Assembly (NCBI GenBank): GCA_964057225.1
Contig: OZ059897.1
Span: forward strand, 14,694,001-14,758,000
Length of the DNA: 64,000 bases
DNA from: Auanema rhodensis
Taxonomy: Eukaryota > Nematoda > Chromadorea > Rhabditida > Rhabditidae
Direction of reading: 5' to 3'
The notes beneath the pieces are model-generated. The model had not been told where the DNA came from, did no database searches, and was given only the letters and a program-made list of their open reading frames with translations. The translations under genes were made by a program, and so were the position numbers. Position 1 is the stretch's first letter; each line of letters starts with the position of its first letter. Of this stretch, positions 31,723 through 42,611 are shown in pieces.

Positions 31723-33318
31723 ATGTCTCTTCCACCACGAGGAAAGGGTTTAAGAGTTTTATCTCAATCTCAGGCTAATGTTACTTTAGCAGTAAGTTTG
31801 AGGAAAATATAACTTCAATTTTTAATCGGCTTGTAGAAAGAGAATACGGGAAATAAAAATACCTTTGAGGTTAATAAATTGCGTGATAGTCTCCCGATTG
31901 AGGTTTTTTCTTATTTTCTCTTCATACTTTGCATATAAATTTTAGAATGGTCCAGTTCGAGAGAAAAGAGGACTTATCAATAGAGTTTTAGCCACTCTTG
32001 GATTAATTAAAGGTTTGCAAATGAGTTGTTATAACCAACTTGTCATCTTTTCAGAGGAAAATACACCACGTCCCACTATTACCGTTTTGGAAGATGTAGA
32101 TGCTGTTGAAGGTAACGAATTGATTTTGAAGCTATTTACATGCCAAATTGATTTGAAGAAGAACCGAAAAGTCCTCCGACTCCTCTTATTAATTTCTCGG
32201 AACTTGGTATTTTCAATGATATAGCCACAACTCACCCTGATTTTGATAATGATATTCTAAACTACTGTCATCATATTCAAGTAAGTTGTTTCGTCTAAGT
32301 TTCATAAAAAGTTTTTGATTTAAGGCCAGAAATCCTGAAAACTTGGCTTCCATTTACGAACCTCTGGGAGGTGAACGTGTATTCTCTAAATTAATGAATC
32401 ATTTAATTTCTGTTGTTTCCGTATTACCACTACCGACTGAAGTTGTATATCTGGCTTCCCATTATGTTAATAACACTGTGGCGGTATGACTTGCTTTTTA
32501 TATAATTTTATACAAATGTCTACGTTCAGAGAGCTTCGTTCACTTTGGACGAGTTGGATCTTGTATGTCTGGCTTCAATACAAATAGCCTCCAAAGCCGA
32601 GCGTCAAGGATCTCAATTGCGCAACCTTGGTTATAGATTGGATTCAGCTGAGATCAATCGTTATGAATTGATAGTGAGCTTTGTTTTTCAAAAATTGACA
32701 ATTTAATATAAATTTCTAGATTTTACAAACTATCTCTTTCAAAATTCTTCCATCAACCACTATTCAGTTTATGCGACTCATGTTCCCACTCTGTCGTGTA
32801 AGTTTACTAGTATACGATATAGATTCTATTTTATTCATTTAGGGAAACCATGCATTCTGGGCTTTTGCCAAGTTTGCATCACAACTCATGCTTACTAACA
32901 TCAAATTGGCCTCTGTATCATCTACTCTTCATGCTGGAATTGTAATGCGTTTGGCATGTTATGTAGCAGGTGGCACTTGGGTACGTTTATAAAATTTTAG
33001 TTTTGAAACATATTTTTTCTTTAAGACTGATACTAATAACGCAATAGTTCAAGAAGATAGTAAGGATTATGAAGAATACATTGATCTTCTATGTAAAGTA
33101 ATTCTTATCGCTAGAGAGAATAGGGATTTATATGATGTAAGGAATTTTTTTTCATAGCTTTCGAAAAAAAATCTTTTTTTCAGTCATATCATCGAGTTGA
33201 AAGACTCGTCGACAGAATTATAAGGACGAATTATGATTTCTTTATGGAAAGATGTCAAGCTGTAAGACATGAATATGTTTACGAGAAGAGAAGAACTCAA
33301 TACAATGTTTATTACTAA
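31723..33318 (+). CDS. Divergent mitotic-type cyclin
   Basis: Eleven exons: 31723-31791, 31837-31902, 31946-32012, 32055-32111, 32159-32280, 32325-32483, 32530-32673, 32720-32797, 32843-32980, 33026-33136, 33184-33318; 381 aa. The basic, disordered N-terminus (MSLPPRGKGLRVLSQSQANV) resembles A/B cyclins. Residues about 125-265 align with a cyclin box: a helix-rich block, ELDLVCLASIQIASKAE (normally LASKYEE), then SAEINRYELIILQTISFKIL and the LPSTTIQFMR start of the second fold. The box is divergent: no MRAIL-like patch is visible and the usual Glu after ASK is replaced. Cyclins bind and activate CDKs; whether this one still does is uncertain. A TTTAG acceptor lies 5 nt upstream of the ATG, 279 bp after the receptor stop. 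Three of its introns end in AAG. I cannot assign it as the A, B or another orthologue. Confidence 0.8.
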
Positions 33319-33815
33319 CTCAATTTTTTCTTTTATCTAACCCCTAAAAGCTTTTAAAAAATTTAAAAAATTTCTTATGATAATTTAACACTGTACTATA
33401 CTTTTTTATTTAAATAATGAGTTTTATCAATTTACCAACAATTTATAATATTGAACTGTATATATGGAAGAACTTTCCTAACTTCTCTGTCAACTTTTTA
33501 AGAGAGTTTTGTGTTAATGAATCGTTTTACTCTTCTTTCTTCTCCATTACATTACTGGAACACATATAACATGATTTAAACCAGTTGATTGGCGAGATTA
33601 TATATTGTTTCCCGGATAGCTATCAACTGGATTACTATGATTATGTGTTAAGCTGGATCGAGAAGTAGATTGATGATTTGAACTGCTTAGCCAGGCTTTT
33701 TAAGGCAAAGATTTGTTTGATTCCCATTATAACGCACAACTTTGATGGAATTATCATCGTTTTCTTTCCAATCTTTTTCCAGCTCTTCTTTTTTATTTTA
33801 TTTTATTTTTCAGAA
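33319..33815. other. Intergenic gap between cyclin and collagen genes
   Basis: 497 bp of AT-rich DNA: cyclin 3' UTR, then the presumed collagen promoter. No specific element recognised. Confidence 0.5.
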
Positions 33816-36094
33816 ATGGGTTATATGCGACCTCTAATCTATGCGGTCTCGGCTTCGGCAGCAGTTGCCACAATAACTGCTTTAGCATTCGTTGTGACAA
33901 TGTATAACGATATTTCTACATTCCAAGATGATATTACTAAAGACTTAGCTGAGTTCAAAGTACTAAAGTTTCATTGTTTTGTTTTAATGATAATAAAACC
34001 TATTAGGCACATGCAAATGATGCATGGGAACAAATGGTAAACTCACAGGAAATTCGTTCTGCGACCGCTAGAATTGACAGATTCCGACGTCAACAATATT
34101 CTACTGGACGTATGTTTTTTTAAAAATTTCTCTTTGATGATAAAGTTATAATATTTGCAACAAGTTCGTATTCTAGCATCTGATTCTGCAGCTAATAATT
34201 CTGGCAGTGGAGGTGGAAAATGCAGTTGTGGTAATAACGTTTTATGTTACTTAAATTAGACTTGTTCTGCGTTAGGTCCTTCTGCAACTAATTGTCCTGC
34301 TGGCCCAGCTGGAGAACCGGGGGCTCCAGGAGAAGATGGAGAACCAGGAATGCCAGGAGTAGATGGAAATCCAGGAGAAGTAGGAATTGCTAATATGGAT
34401 GTACCCGCTAAAGGTATTTTTTAACTCAGGTATTCGGATCTAGTATCTGTTGATTTTTAGACGAAGGATGTATCAAATGCCCTGCCGGAGATCCAGGACC
34501 GCCAGGACCTGATGGACCACCAGGACCTCCAGGACCTGATGGAAATGCAGGAACTGATGGATCAGGAGGACCTGGTGAACCAGGACCAGCCGGAGAACCT
34601 GGACCTCCAGGTCCTGACGGAAATCCAGGTGCCCCAGGAGCTGACGGAGAGGCTGGAGCTCCAGGAACAAAGCAGGTCAACATGCCAGGATCAGCAGGAC
34701 CAGCTGGTGAACCCGGACCTGCCGGACCACCTGGAGAAGTTGGTTATCAGTAAAATTTGATTTTAAGTTTTGTATTTTAGGACGCTCCTGCAGGTGATGC
34801 ACCCGCTGGACCACCCGGTCCAGCAGGACCTAAAGGAAACGATGGACCAGCTGGTGGTGATGGAGAAGCTGGACCAGCCGGAGAAGATGGACAACCTGGA
34901 AGTGATGCTGCTTATTGTCCTTGCCCACCACGTACATCCATGATGAATACTGAAGCCGCTGTTGAAGGAGGCGCATCCCACGATGCTAATGCGGCTGGCT
35001 CATATAGTCAAACCCCATCCGGTGAAGCAGCAGCAGCACCACCTACCGACGAAGCCGCGCCATCTAGCGACGCTGCCGCTGCTGCACCAAATCCAGCAGA
35101 TTCTGGTGCATACAGTCAAGCCTCAGCTGGTGAAGCAGCAGCAGCACCACCTACCGACGAAGCCGCTCCATCTAGCGACGCTGCCGCTGCTGCACCAAAT
35201 CCAGCAGATTCTGGTGCTTACAACCAAGCCGCACCATCTACCGACGCTGCCGTTGCGGCACCAAATCCAGCTAGTGCTGGTGCATACAGTCAAGCCTCAG
35301 CTGGTGAAGCAGCAGCAGCACCACCTACCGACGAAGCCGCTCCATCTAGCGACGCTGCCGCTGCTGCACCAAATCCAGCAGATTCTGGTGCTTACAAGCA
35401 AGCCTCATCCGATGAAGCCGCTCCAGCTACCGACGCTGCCGTTGCGGCACCAAATCCAGCTAGTGCTGGTGCATACAGTCAAGCCTCAGCTGGTGAAGCA
35501 GCAGCAGCACCACCTACCGACGAAGCTGCTCCATCTAGCGACGCTGCCGCTGCTGCACCAAATCCAGCTGACGCTGGTGCATACAGTCTGGCTCCATCCG
35601 ATGAAGCAGCAGCCGCACCACCTACCAACGAAGCTGCGCCATCTAGCGACGCTGCCGCTGCTGCACCAAATCCTGCAGATTCTGGTGCTTACAACCAGGC
35701 CTCATCCAATGAAGCCGCTCCATCTACCGACGCAGCCGTAGCAGCACCCAATACACCAGACGCCGGTGCATACAACCAAGCCTCATCCACTGAAGCAGCA
35801 GCAGAACCATCTAGCGACTCAGCCGCTGAAGCACCAAAACCAGCAGACGCTGGTGCGTACAACCAAGCTTCATCTGATGAATCTCAAGCATCAGCAGAAC
35901 CTGCCGATGCGGCCGCATCCAATCCAACAGATGCTGGCTCATACAATCAAGCAGCAGCAGTATCATCTAATCCAGCCGAGGGAGACTCGTATGGAAAAGC
36001 AGATACAGCATCTAATCCAACAGGGCAAGATGTTCCTCCACCACCAGCCGCTGGCGGAGACAGTTATAATAAGGTCGGGGCAAGAAAAATTTAA
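33816..36094 (+). CDS. Cuticle collagen with long Ala/Pro/Tyr repeat tail
   Basis: Six exons: 33816-33959, 34007-34109, 34177-34230, 34276-34413, 34461-34738, 34781-36094; 676 aa, about twice a typical nematode cuticle collagen. Residues 1-60 match the nematode cuticle collagen N-terminal domain: a signal-anchor helix (about 7-29) and a Trp-containing segment ([10 protein letters not shown]). RFRR at 73-76 is a furin/BLI-4-type processing site. Three Gly-X-Y blocks follow, separated by cysteine clusters ([23 protein letters not shown]) as in exoskeletal collagens. The last 384 residues, all in one exon, are not collagenous: about a dozen units starting G-A/S-Y. A TTTTTCAG acceptor ends 2 nt before the ATG. 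AATAAA at 36172-36177. Likely secreted by hypodermis or gland cells into an extracellular matrix and cross-linked through tyrosines and disulfides; that role is inferred. Confidence 0.92.
34997..36073 (+). repeat. In-frame tandem repeat encoding the collagen tail
   Basis: Imperfect tandem repeat, longest unit about 108 bp (36 aa, starting [20 protein letters not shown]), with shorter 22- and 27-aa units interspersed. Neighbouring long units differ at only a few bases, and more from the short units, pointing to recent unequal exchange. The last units are more degenerate. The third base is less constrained than the protein pattern, so the repeat is maintained as protein. Confidence 0.9.
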
Positions 36095-36135
36095 AAATTT
36101 CTCAAAAGCACGAACAACAACTTAATTAATAACCG

Positions 36136-36177
36136 TTTATTTGACACCACGCATGCAATATGAAAGTTACAAATAAA
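36136..36177. terminator. Overlapping convergent polyadenylation signals
   Basis: AATAAA on plus at 36172-36177 (78 nt after the collagen stop) and AATAAA on minus at 36141-36136 (76 nt after the patched-related stop at 36217). Each signal lies beyond the other one relative to its own gene, so the two 3' UTRs should overlap. Confidence 0.65.
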
Positions 36178-36216
36178 TATTTACATATCTTTTACTGTAT
36201 TTAACAAAATTATTAT

Positions 36217-39200
36217 TTAATTTCTACAACAACGAATCTTAGAAAAAGCTTGAGTTAAATGATATTTCATACTGAAGAGTAGGGGAATGAAAACTAATCC
36301 GTGAATAAGGGATAAGGTAACACAGAACATCAGAGACCATGCAAAAACCTGAAAAGAAAGTTTATAAAGAAGAAATTAAATACAGATCAAGAATAGGTCA
36401 ACCTTGAAATGTGTGTCACGTAAATCATTTGAATGACTTTTCTTATTTTCTTATCAATCAAGTGAATTACCGTAAGATTTTTAAAATAAAAGAATATGAA
36501 ACTTACTTTAGCCATATAGAGATTGACAAATAATAAAGGTAATGTACAGAGATCAGTCGAGATACCGGCTTGCATAACAGGAAAACCTACAGCACAAAGT
36601 GTATGAGTTAATCTGAAAATTAGAAAAGATGAATAAACACAGTTCATATAAATGAATCTTCATTAACGAACTTATGCTCTAAATCTTCTTTCTCTTCATC
36701 CGATTTGGATTTGATGGAGAGATCAGTACTGTTCGCATCTTGACTGTCTATAAGTGTGATAAATGATTTCTTCTTGACATAACCGAAATGCATACTTGTG
36801 GCGAAGAAATGGAATGACACATGAGCTGGAATATCAACACTGAATCCAATACACATAATGGATATAGACATCATAACTGGATCAAGACTGATTCCAAACA
36901 AGCTCAAGTAGCCAAAAACGCCTGAAAGTTGTTGATAATGTCAAATAATTGAAATGATACTGACCTAAGCAAGTAGATAATATAGCTGAACTAACAACAA
37001 AGACTGTTGTTGGATGAGAAATAAATAACATACAAACAATTATAACACAAATGAATGTAATTACAACAGATTGGAATGTATTACTTGGAATTTGCTAGAA
37101 AATAATAAATTAATTTAAGAATCAATCAGTTTGTATTGATACCTCAAGAACATCTAAGTAAAATGCAGCATCAGTGAATACAGATGCATTAAGTCTATAA
37201 CATATAGTTTAAAGAAAAGTTAATTATATGTTATAAGATATATTATGTGAATATAACTTACTCAGGATGTTTATCAATTTCATTTCTCCATTTCTTAAGT
37301 AAAACTCCTTGTGCACTCCATGATTTCAATTCTTTACCATGATAACCAGTACTAAACATAAATTTATCTACATATCGTTCAGATGTTCTGTAAATATTGT
37401 CTTTAATCAAAGTTTTGTTTGTTTATTCATTTACGTATTTCCCATAGATGTCTTGACAGAACGAGTACGGATTGATATAAATCCTTTCCAGAATGAATAT
37501 TCTGGCCAACTTAAGAAATCATCAATTGGAGATAAAGCGACACCATCTTCTTCATCTTCAGAACCATCTTCTGGCATTGAATCCAAGAACTCCACATAAT
37601 CGCTACAATTATATTTTTAATTAATTCAAGATTTAACATAATTAATGTGATTATGCTTTTGTTTTTAAATGTTAAACATACTTTAAGAAGAATTTGGTAC
37701 TCTCAGGGCCAATAGCATTGTCTAATTGTTCGAATCCTTCTTTCATTTTTATTAATTCTTCAATTCTTGATTTATTCTGAAGATCTCCAGGATTATTAAT
37801 AACAATCATAGCAGGATAATAGAATGGAACAACACTACGACTTCTCATACGATCAATCTAAATATAGAAATACAGTATATCTTAATTAAAATTTTCATTT
37901 AAAATTACCTCAATAATGGATGAATCTGGAAGGAACATCTTATCTGATGATAAATCAACATTAACTTGACATAATCCCTATAAATTATAAATTATATAAA
38001 TATATAATAATTATAAAATAAAACTTACATATATAGCTCCAGCTACATACATAATCCAAAGGAAGAAACAACCATAAGAGAACAGAGGCTTTGTCCAACA
38101 AGATACATATTGCTTAGCAAGTTTGTTTGTATGTTTACGAACAGCTTTTCCAACTGATTTCTATTTAATTTTTAAAAAAAATATATATCTTTGAAAAAGA
38201 AAAGAAAATTACCTCATAATTTGTATCTATTGGTTCATCAGCTAATAAAAACATAGCAGCTGTGAAGAACGTAGCTAAAAAGAAAATTTAGAAAATAAAA
38301 ATATTTTAAAATAAAACCTTGGAAAAGTACATCCATTACAATACAAGCAGCATTACCAATGCAGAAAATACGAATCTCAGGTGGTGAAGTTAAAACTCCG
38401 ATAACAAAAGATAAGATATTAGTTAAAGCTGAAATGGTAATTGCAGCTCCAGTTTGAACAAGAACCTATAGAGAATTATAATTATAATTAATAAAATATT
38501 ATTTAATATAGTTACCTCAGCTATGGCTTGTTTACGAGTAAGCTTCTCCTCTGATAGCACTAGACGATTCCAAGCATGAATCATGAGGAAGGAGTCGTCA
38601 ACACTAATAGCCAATACCAAGAATGGTGTAATACATAGAAGAGGTGAAAATGGAACACCACATATGAACATAATACCAAAAGCACATCCACAAGCCATAA
38701 ATGAGTTAATGCAAGCAATAACAGATAATATAACCTATAAATAATATATTTATATATAAATTATTATATTATATTGTATAATATACTTTTCTAATTGTTG
38801 CTTTTTGATTATATACAGTAACTCCACTAATGATAGTTGTTATAGAACAGAAAGATGTCATAATAGCAAATCCCACAAACATAAAAGGTCGTAATGAATC
38901 TCCAGCTTGTACAATTTCTAAAATTTTAATTAAATATATTTTAAAATATTTATGAATTTTATTATTTTCGAAGATTTGTTTACCTTTTTCAACAATTGTT
39001 GGAGAGAAAGTAAAAACGTTTAATCTTGTAGTATTGTATTCTCTATAAAAGAAAAGAAATTAGTTTTTTAAATAAAAATTATAAAATAATTACTGAGAAA
39101 AGAAACGATCCAATTCAATTTCCCAATCTTTAACCATTTGTTTATCCCAATATGCTTTTTTTTCTGCTCTAAAGTACAATACAATCAAGTTTACTGATTG

Positions 39201-40249
39201 AAGTGTTCCATCTTTGTTAACTTCAACTCCAAAGTAATTTGGCTGAAATAAGATAATTGTTAAATATTTTTATAATTTAATTATAATAATAATACCAATA
39301 AACTGAATTCTCTTCCAAACATTGATGATGTTGGATAAGCTAAATGAATTCTTTGAGATACAGGGTCCGTGTCATTGGATGACACTATTTGCATTCCATT
39401 CTATAAAAACAAATATTCTATAAAATAATTTAAATAATATATAATTATAAGTAAAATATATATTTTTATACACACATAGAATTGTCGTACAGGCTCATTG
39501 GCTTGACAGAATCCATAACAAAACTCATCAAAAGTTTCATTTTTACCATTTTCACTATTAAACATAGGGAAATGGCTTCCAATAAGATCAATAATCTAAA
39601 TTAATAAATTTGTTTATTTTATTTTTCAAAGATAAATATTTTTACTTGTACAGTTTCAGCTAACTCAGCAGATCGAATCATTGAACCATTGTCTTTTGCT
39701 CTTATTAATACACCCAAAGAAAGACCGATTCCATCAGAATTCAAAAATTGCTGTAAAATATGATGAAATTTTTTTTTTTTTTTGGATAAATGTTTACCTG
39801 AAATGAATTAAATTCCACTTTAGATCTAGCAGTATCACTAGCATATCCATCCATACCACTCACTTCCCTATATTTAATTATTCTTTACTCAATAACATAC
39901 AGTAATATTTTATTATTTTTTTAAAATCTAATTCTTTAAACTAAAAGAATTATTGTAAACTTTGTTTGGGACACGTGATTTTAAAAAAAAGGTATTTTTA
40001 AAATAAAATTCGTTTACAAATCCATTTTTTTTTGTATAATTTTCGATTTTGTATATTATATTGTTGATAAATATTATTTTTATCTTTAACTTACGGTGTT
40101 GTAGCCACTTTTAATGTCATCAATCCAGTAAATATCAATGATATATGAATTACTGTCCATGGATATTGGGCAGAAATACTTCCGAATTGTCGATATACAG
40201 TATGACATATCCTAACAAGATACGGTGTAGAAGGTTGTTTCGCCGTCAT
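36217..40249 (-). CDS. Patched-related (PTR) sterol-sensing-domain membrane protein
   Basis: Twenty-one exons: 40249-40095, 39867-39798, 39750-39646, 39595-39476, 39400-39296, 39242-39094, 39042-38984, 38917-38787, 38734-38516, 38465-38318, 38274-38213, 38160-38029, 37977-37909, 37857-37682, 37602-37435, 37387-37262, 37194-37143, 37094-36965, 36921-36672, 36612-36507, 36348-36217; 887 aa, the usual size for nematode PTR proteins. One helix at about 30-50, a large extracellular domain, then the sterol-sensing domain (about 258-420) with LAISVDDSFLMIHAW, a second extracellular domain, and a C-terminal helix bundle with GISLDPVMMSIS and GFSVDIPAHVSFHF, the signature PTR/RND motifs. An ACAG acceptor abuts the ATG. 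PTR proteins act at apical membranes in moulting, alae and duct or glia lumen shaping, probably moving lipids or sterols. The specific paralogue is not assigned. Confidence 0.93.
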
Positions 40250-42611
40250 CTGTAAAATAAATCAAAAACTGTAACTATTGTATTCAAATTAATAAATTAA
40301 ATTTGACAGTAATAGCTAAATACACTTAAATAAATGAAAGTTGTAAGAATAGTGTTCATCATTTCTATATTTGGAGCATTAAAACTTTTTTTTTTCTTTT
40401 TAAATGGAATTTCAATTATTTTGTGATGTTAAACAATAATGAAAATAATGTGCAAAACACGTCATTTTTATATTTTGGTCTTTAAAGTTATAAAACAATC
40501 TCAAACTTGACTATTGAATTCAAAATGTAAAAATGAATGATATCGGACATTTGGACAAGAAAAGGTATGTCTGTATTTGGATGTAGAGAAGAAAATATAA
40601 ACTAAAGAAAGAATAAAAGTAAAAAAAACTGGTTGAGTAATAGTTCAAATGCTCTACGTGAAAAGAACTTACATATTTTTATACCGAATTTTCCTCTTCT
40701 TTTTTTAACTAATTCTTGCAAAAAGATATTTCTATTTTTAGTATTTTTATAACCGAGGCCAACTACAGAAAAAGGAGAATAAAAACACATTACTTAAGAA
40801 AACATGGTTTCTATTCAAGTAATCTGCCTCATTTTTTCTTATTTTCTTTCACATTTAACCTTTTTTTCTAATTCAAAATCGTTAAATTCAATAATCTATT
40901 GTGTTGTTGTTGCAAAATATACTGCTTATCATGGATACATTTATAAAAAAAACTGGAACCATAGGTTATGTTAGAAAAAAATTATTCCGACATAAACAAA
41001 AATATGAATTAAAGATGTCGAGAGATTGAAATAAGAAACAATCATCCTTGATGTTTGAATTTTCTTGAATAGACACTATAAAATTTTCTCAAAAAAATAC
41101 ACTGAGTTTGCCAAATCTGATTCAAAATATATGTTACATAACAACGTTTTGAAAAATTCTTCCCGGAATTCAGGAGCAAAATACAATTTTGGATAACAAC
41201 TGTACCCATTACAAGAATTAAAAGTTCAAAGAATCATATAGACATATGTTATGAAAAGTTTTATAAATTTGAAAATTGACCTAATTATATTTGAAAATAA
41301 AAAGAAAGATTAGTAGAATAGTGTTTTTTTTATATTTTTTTAAGATAATAGAAAATACAAAATATAATATAAAATAAATAAATTTAATAAGTTTTAAAAA
41401 AATAAAAATTTGATGAAGGAAGAAAAGGTTTTCTTTTTAAAACTAAATAATTTCTAAGATTTATTAAGAAAAATTACCTTTTTATGACAACAATCGTTCA
41501 AATGCCAGCTTCTAGTGCTCAGAAAATACAATTTCTCTCCTCCACTTGCTTAAATACTAATTATTAATGCTAAAAAGAGGAGGAGATGAGACGGTAAATA
41601 AAGACAGTGGTATAAAGTGTCTCATAAGAGAGAGTTTGACGATAGACGAGGTAAAATAGATGATGTTGTGTTGCAAAATTATGAAGCCAGACGTTTGTTG
41701 TGGAACATTGATAACCTGTTCGGCTCTTGTCATTACTGGGGTCAAGTCGTTGACAACGTGAACGTCTTCAGTTGGGAAACTGGCGACGACATTTGTCTAC
41801 ATATGGAAGATGGTGATGATGACGACAGCAATGGCAACATAATCAGATGTAAATGACTAACGGCGAGAAAGAAAACGATAACAAGATCAAATGACATCAT
41901 TTGAATGTCTTCGCAGAGTCAATGACAAAATGATCATGATATTAGGGATGTAATAGGTAAAAATGTGTAAATTACTATGTTTCTGAAAAACAGTTAGTAG
42001 AAAAGCAGTCGCACTCAATTTTTTATGGGACGTCCTGCACTTTACATAAAGTATAGAAATTATTAGGATTGATATTTTAATATTTTGATATTTCCATTCA
42101 TGCATATAGATAAATCAACATAATTCTTTGAATTAAATTATTATGCTTACAATAAAAGTAATAATAAAATATTTTTTTTCCAATAAAAATATTTCAAATA
42201 TTACAACTTGTTTTTTTTATTTATGTTAATTTAACGTATACGTACAAGTATTTTGAGAAGTACATTCATTTCTTAAAATTATTTTATTACAAACCGGTTG
42301 GTTGCATTCCAATTGAGAGACAGTTTCTTCTTAAATCTGTTACAAATTACGGTAATTTTGATATATTTGTAAAGAAAAGAATCATTATGTTCTGTTAGCA
42401 GGTATATTTCGTATTACTTAATGTTTTTGTTATATTTTATAACTATGTAACAAACGATAAATGTTTGGCACTAAGTTTTATACTAATATTTTGATCTAAC
42501 CTAAATCCAAAACCTGTAACTATTTTGATATTATATCCTGTTATAATGAGCCATGCTAACGATAGCCATATTATTATATTCATTATTACTCTTTATTCTA
42601 CTTTCCAATAT
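40250..42611. other. Intergenic region between divergent PTR and astacin genes
   Basis: 2.4 kb, AT-rich; should contain both promoters. A GC-richer patch at about 41630-41850 gives a short open frame (ATG at 41617) rich in Asp, but it has no splice context, no homologue I recognise and a repetitive GAT/GAC composition, so I do not call it a gene. Confidence 0.5.

Noticed and set aside
34426-34683. Pro/Gly-rich minus-strand open frame over the collagen
   Set aside because: It is the antisense of Gly-X-Y repeats; the plus-strand collagen model explains the region fully.
34962-35741. Long plus-strand frame rich in His/Leu/Pro within the collagen tail
   Set aside because: A shifted frame of the tandem repeat; periodicity keeps it open by chance, and the collagen frame continues from conserved exons.
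41617-41856. 79-codon plus-strand frame upstream of the astacin gene
   Set aside because: Trinucleotide GAT/GAC bias, no start or splice context like the true genes; kept only as an intergenic note.
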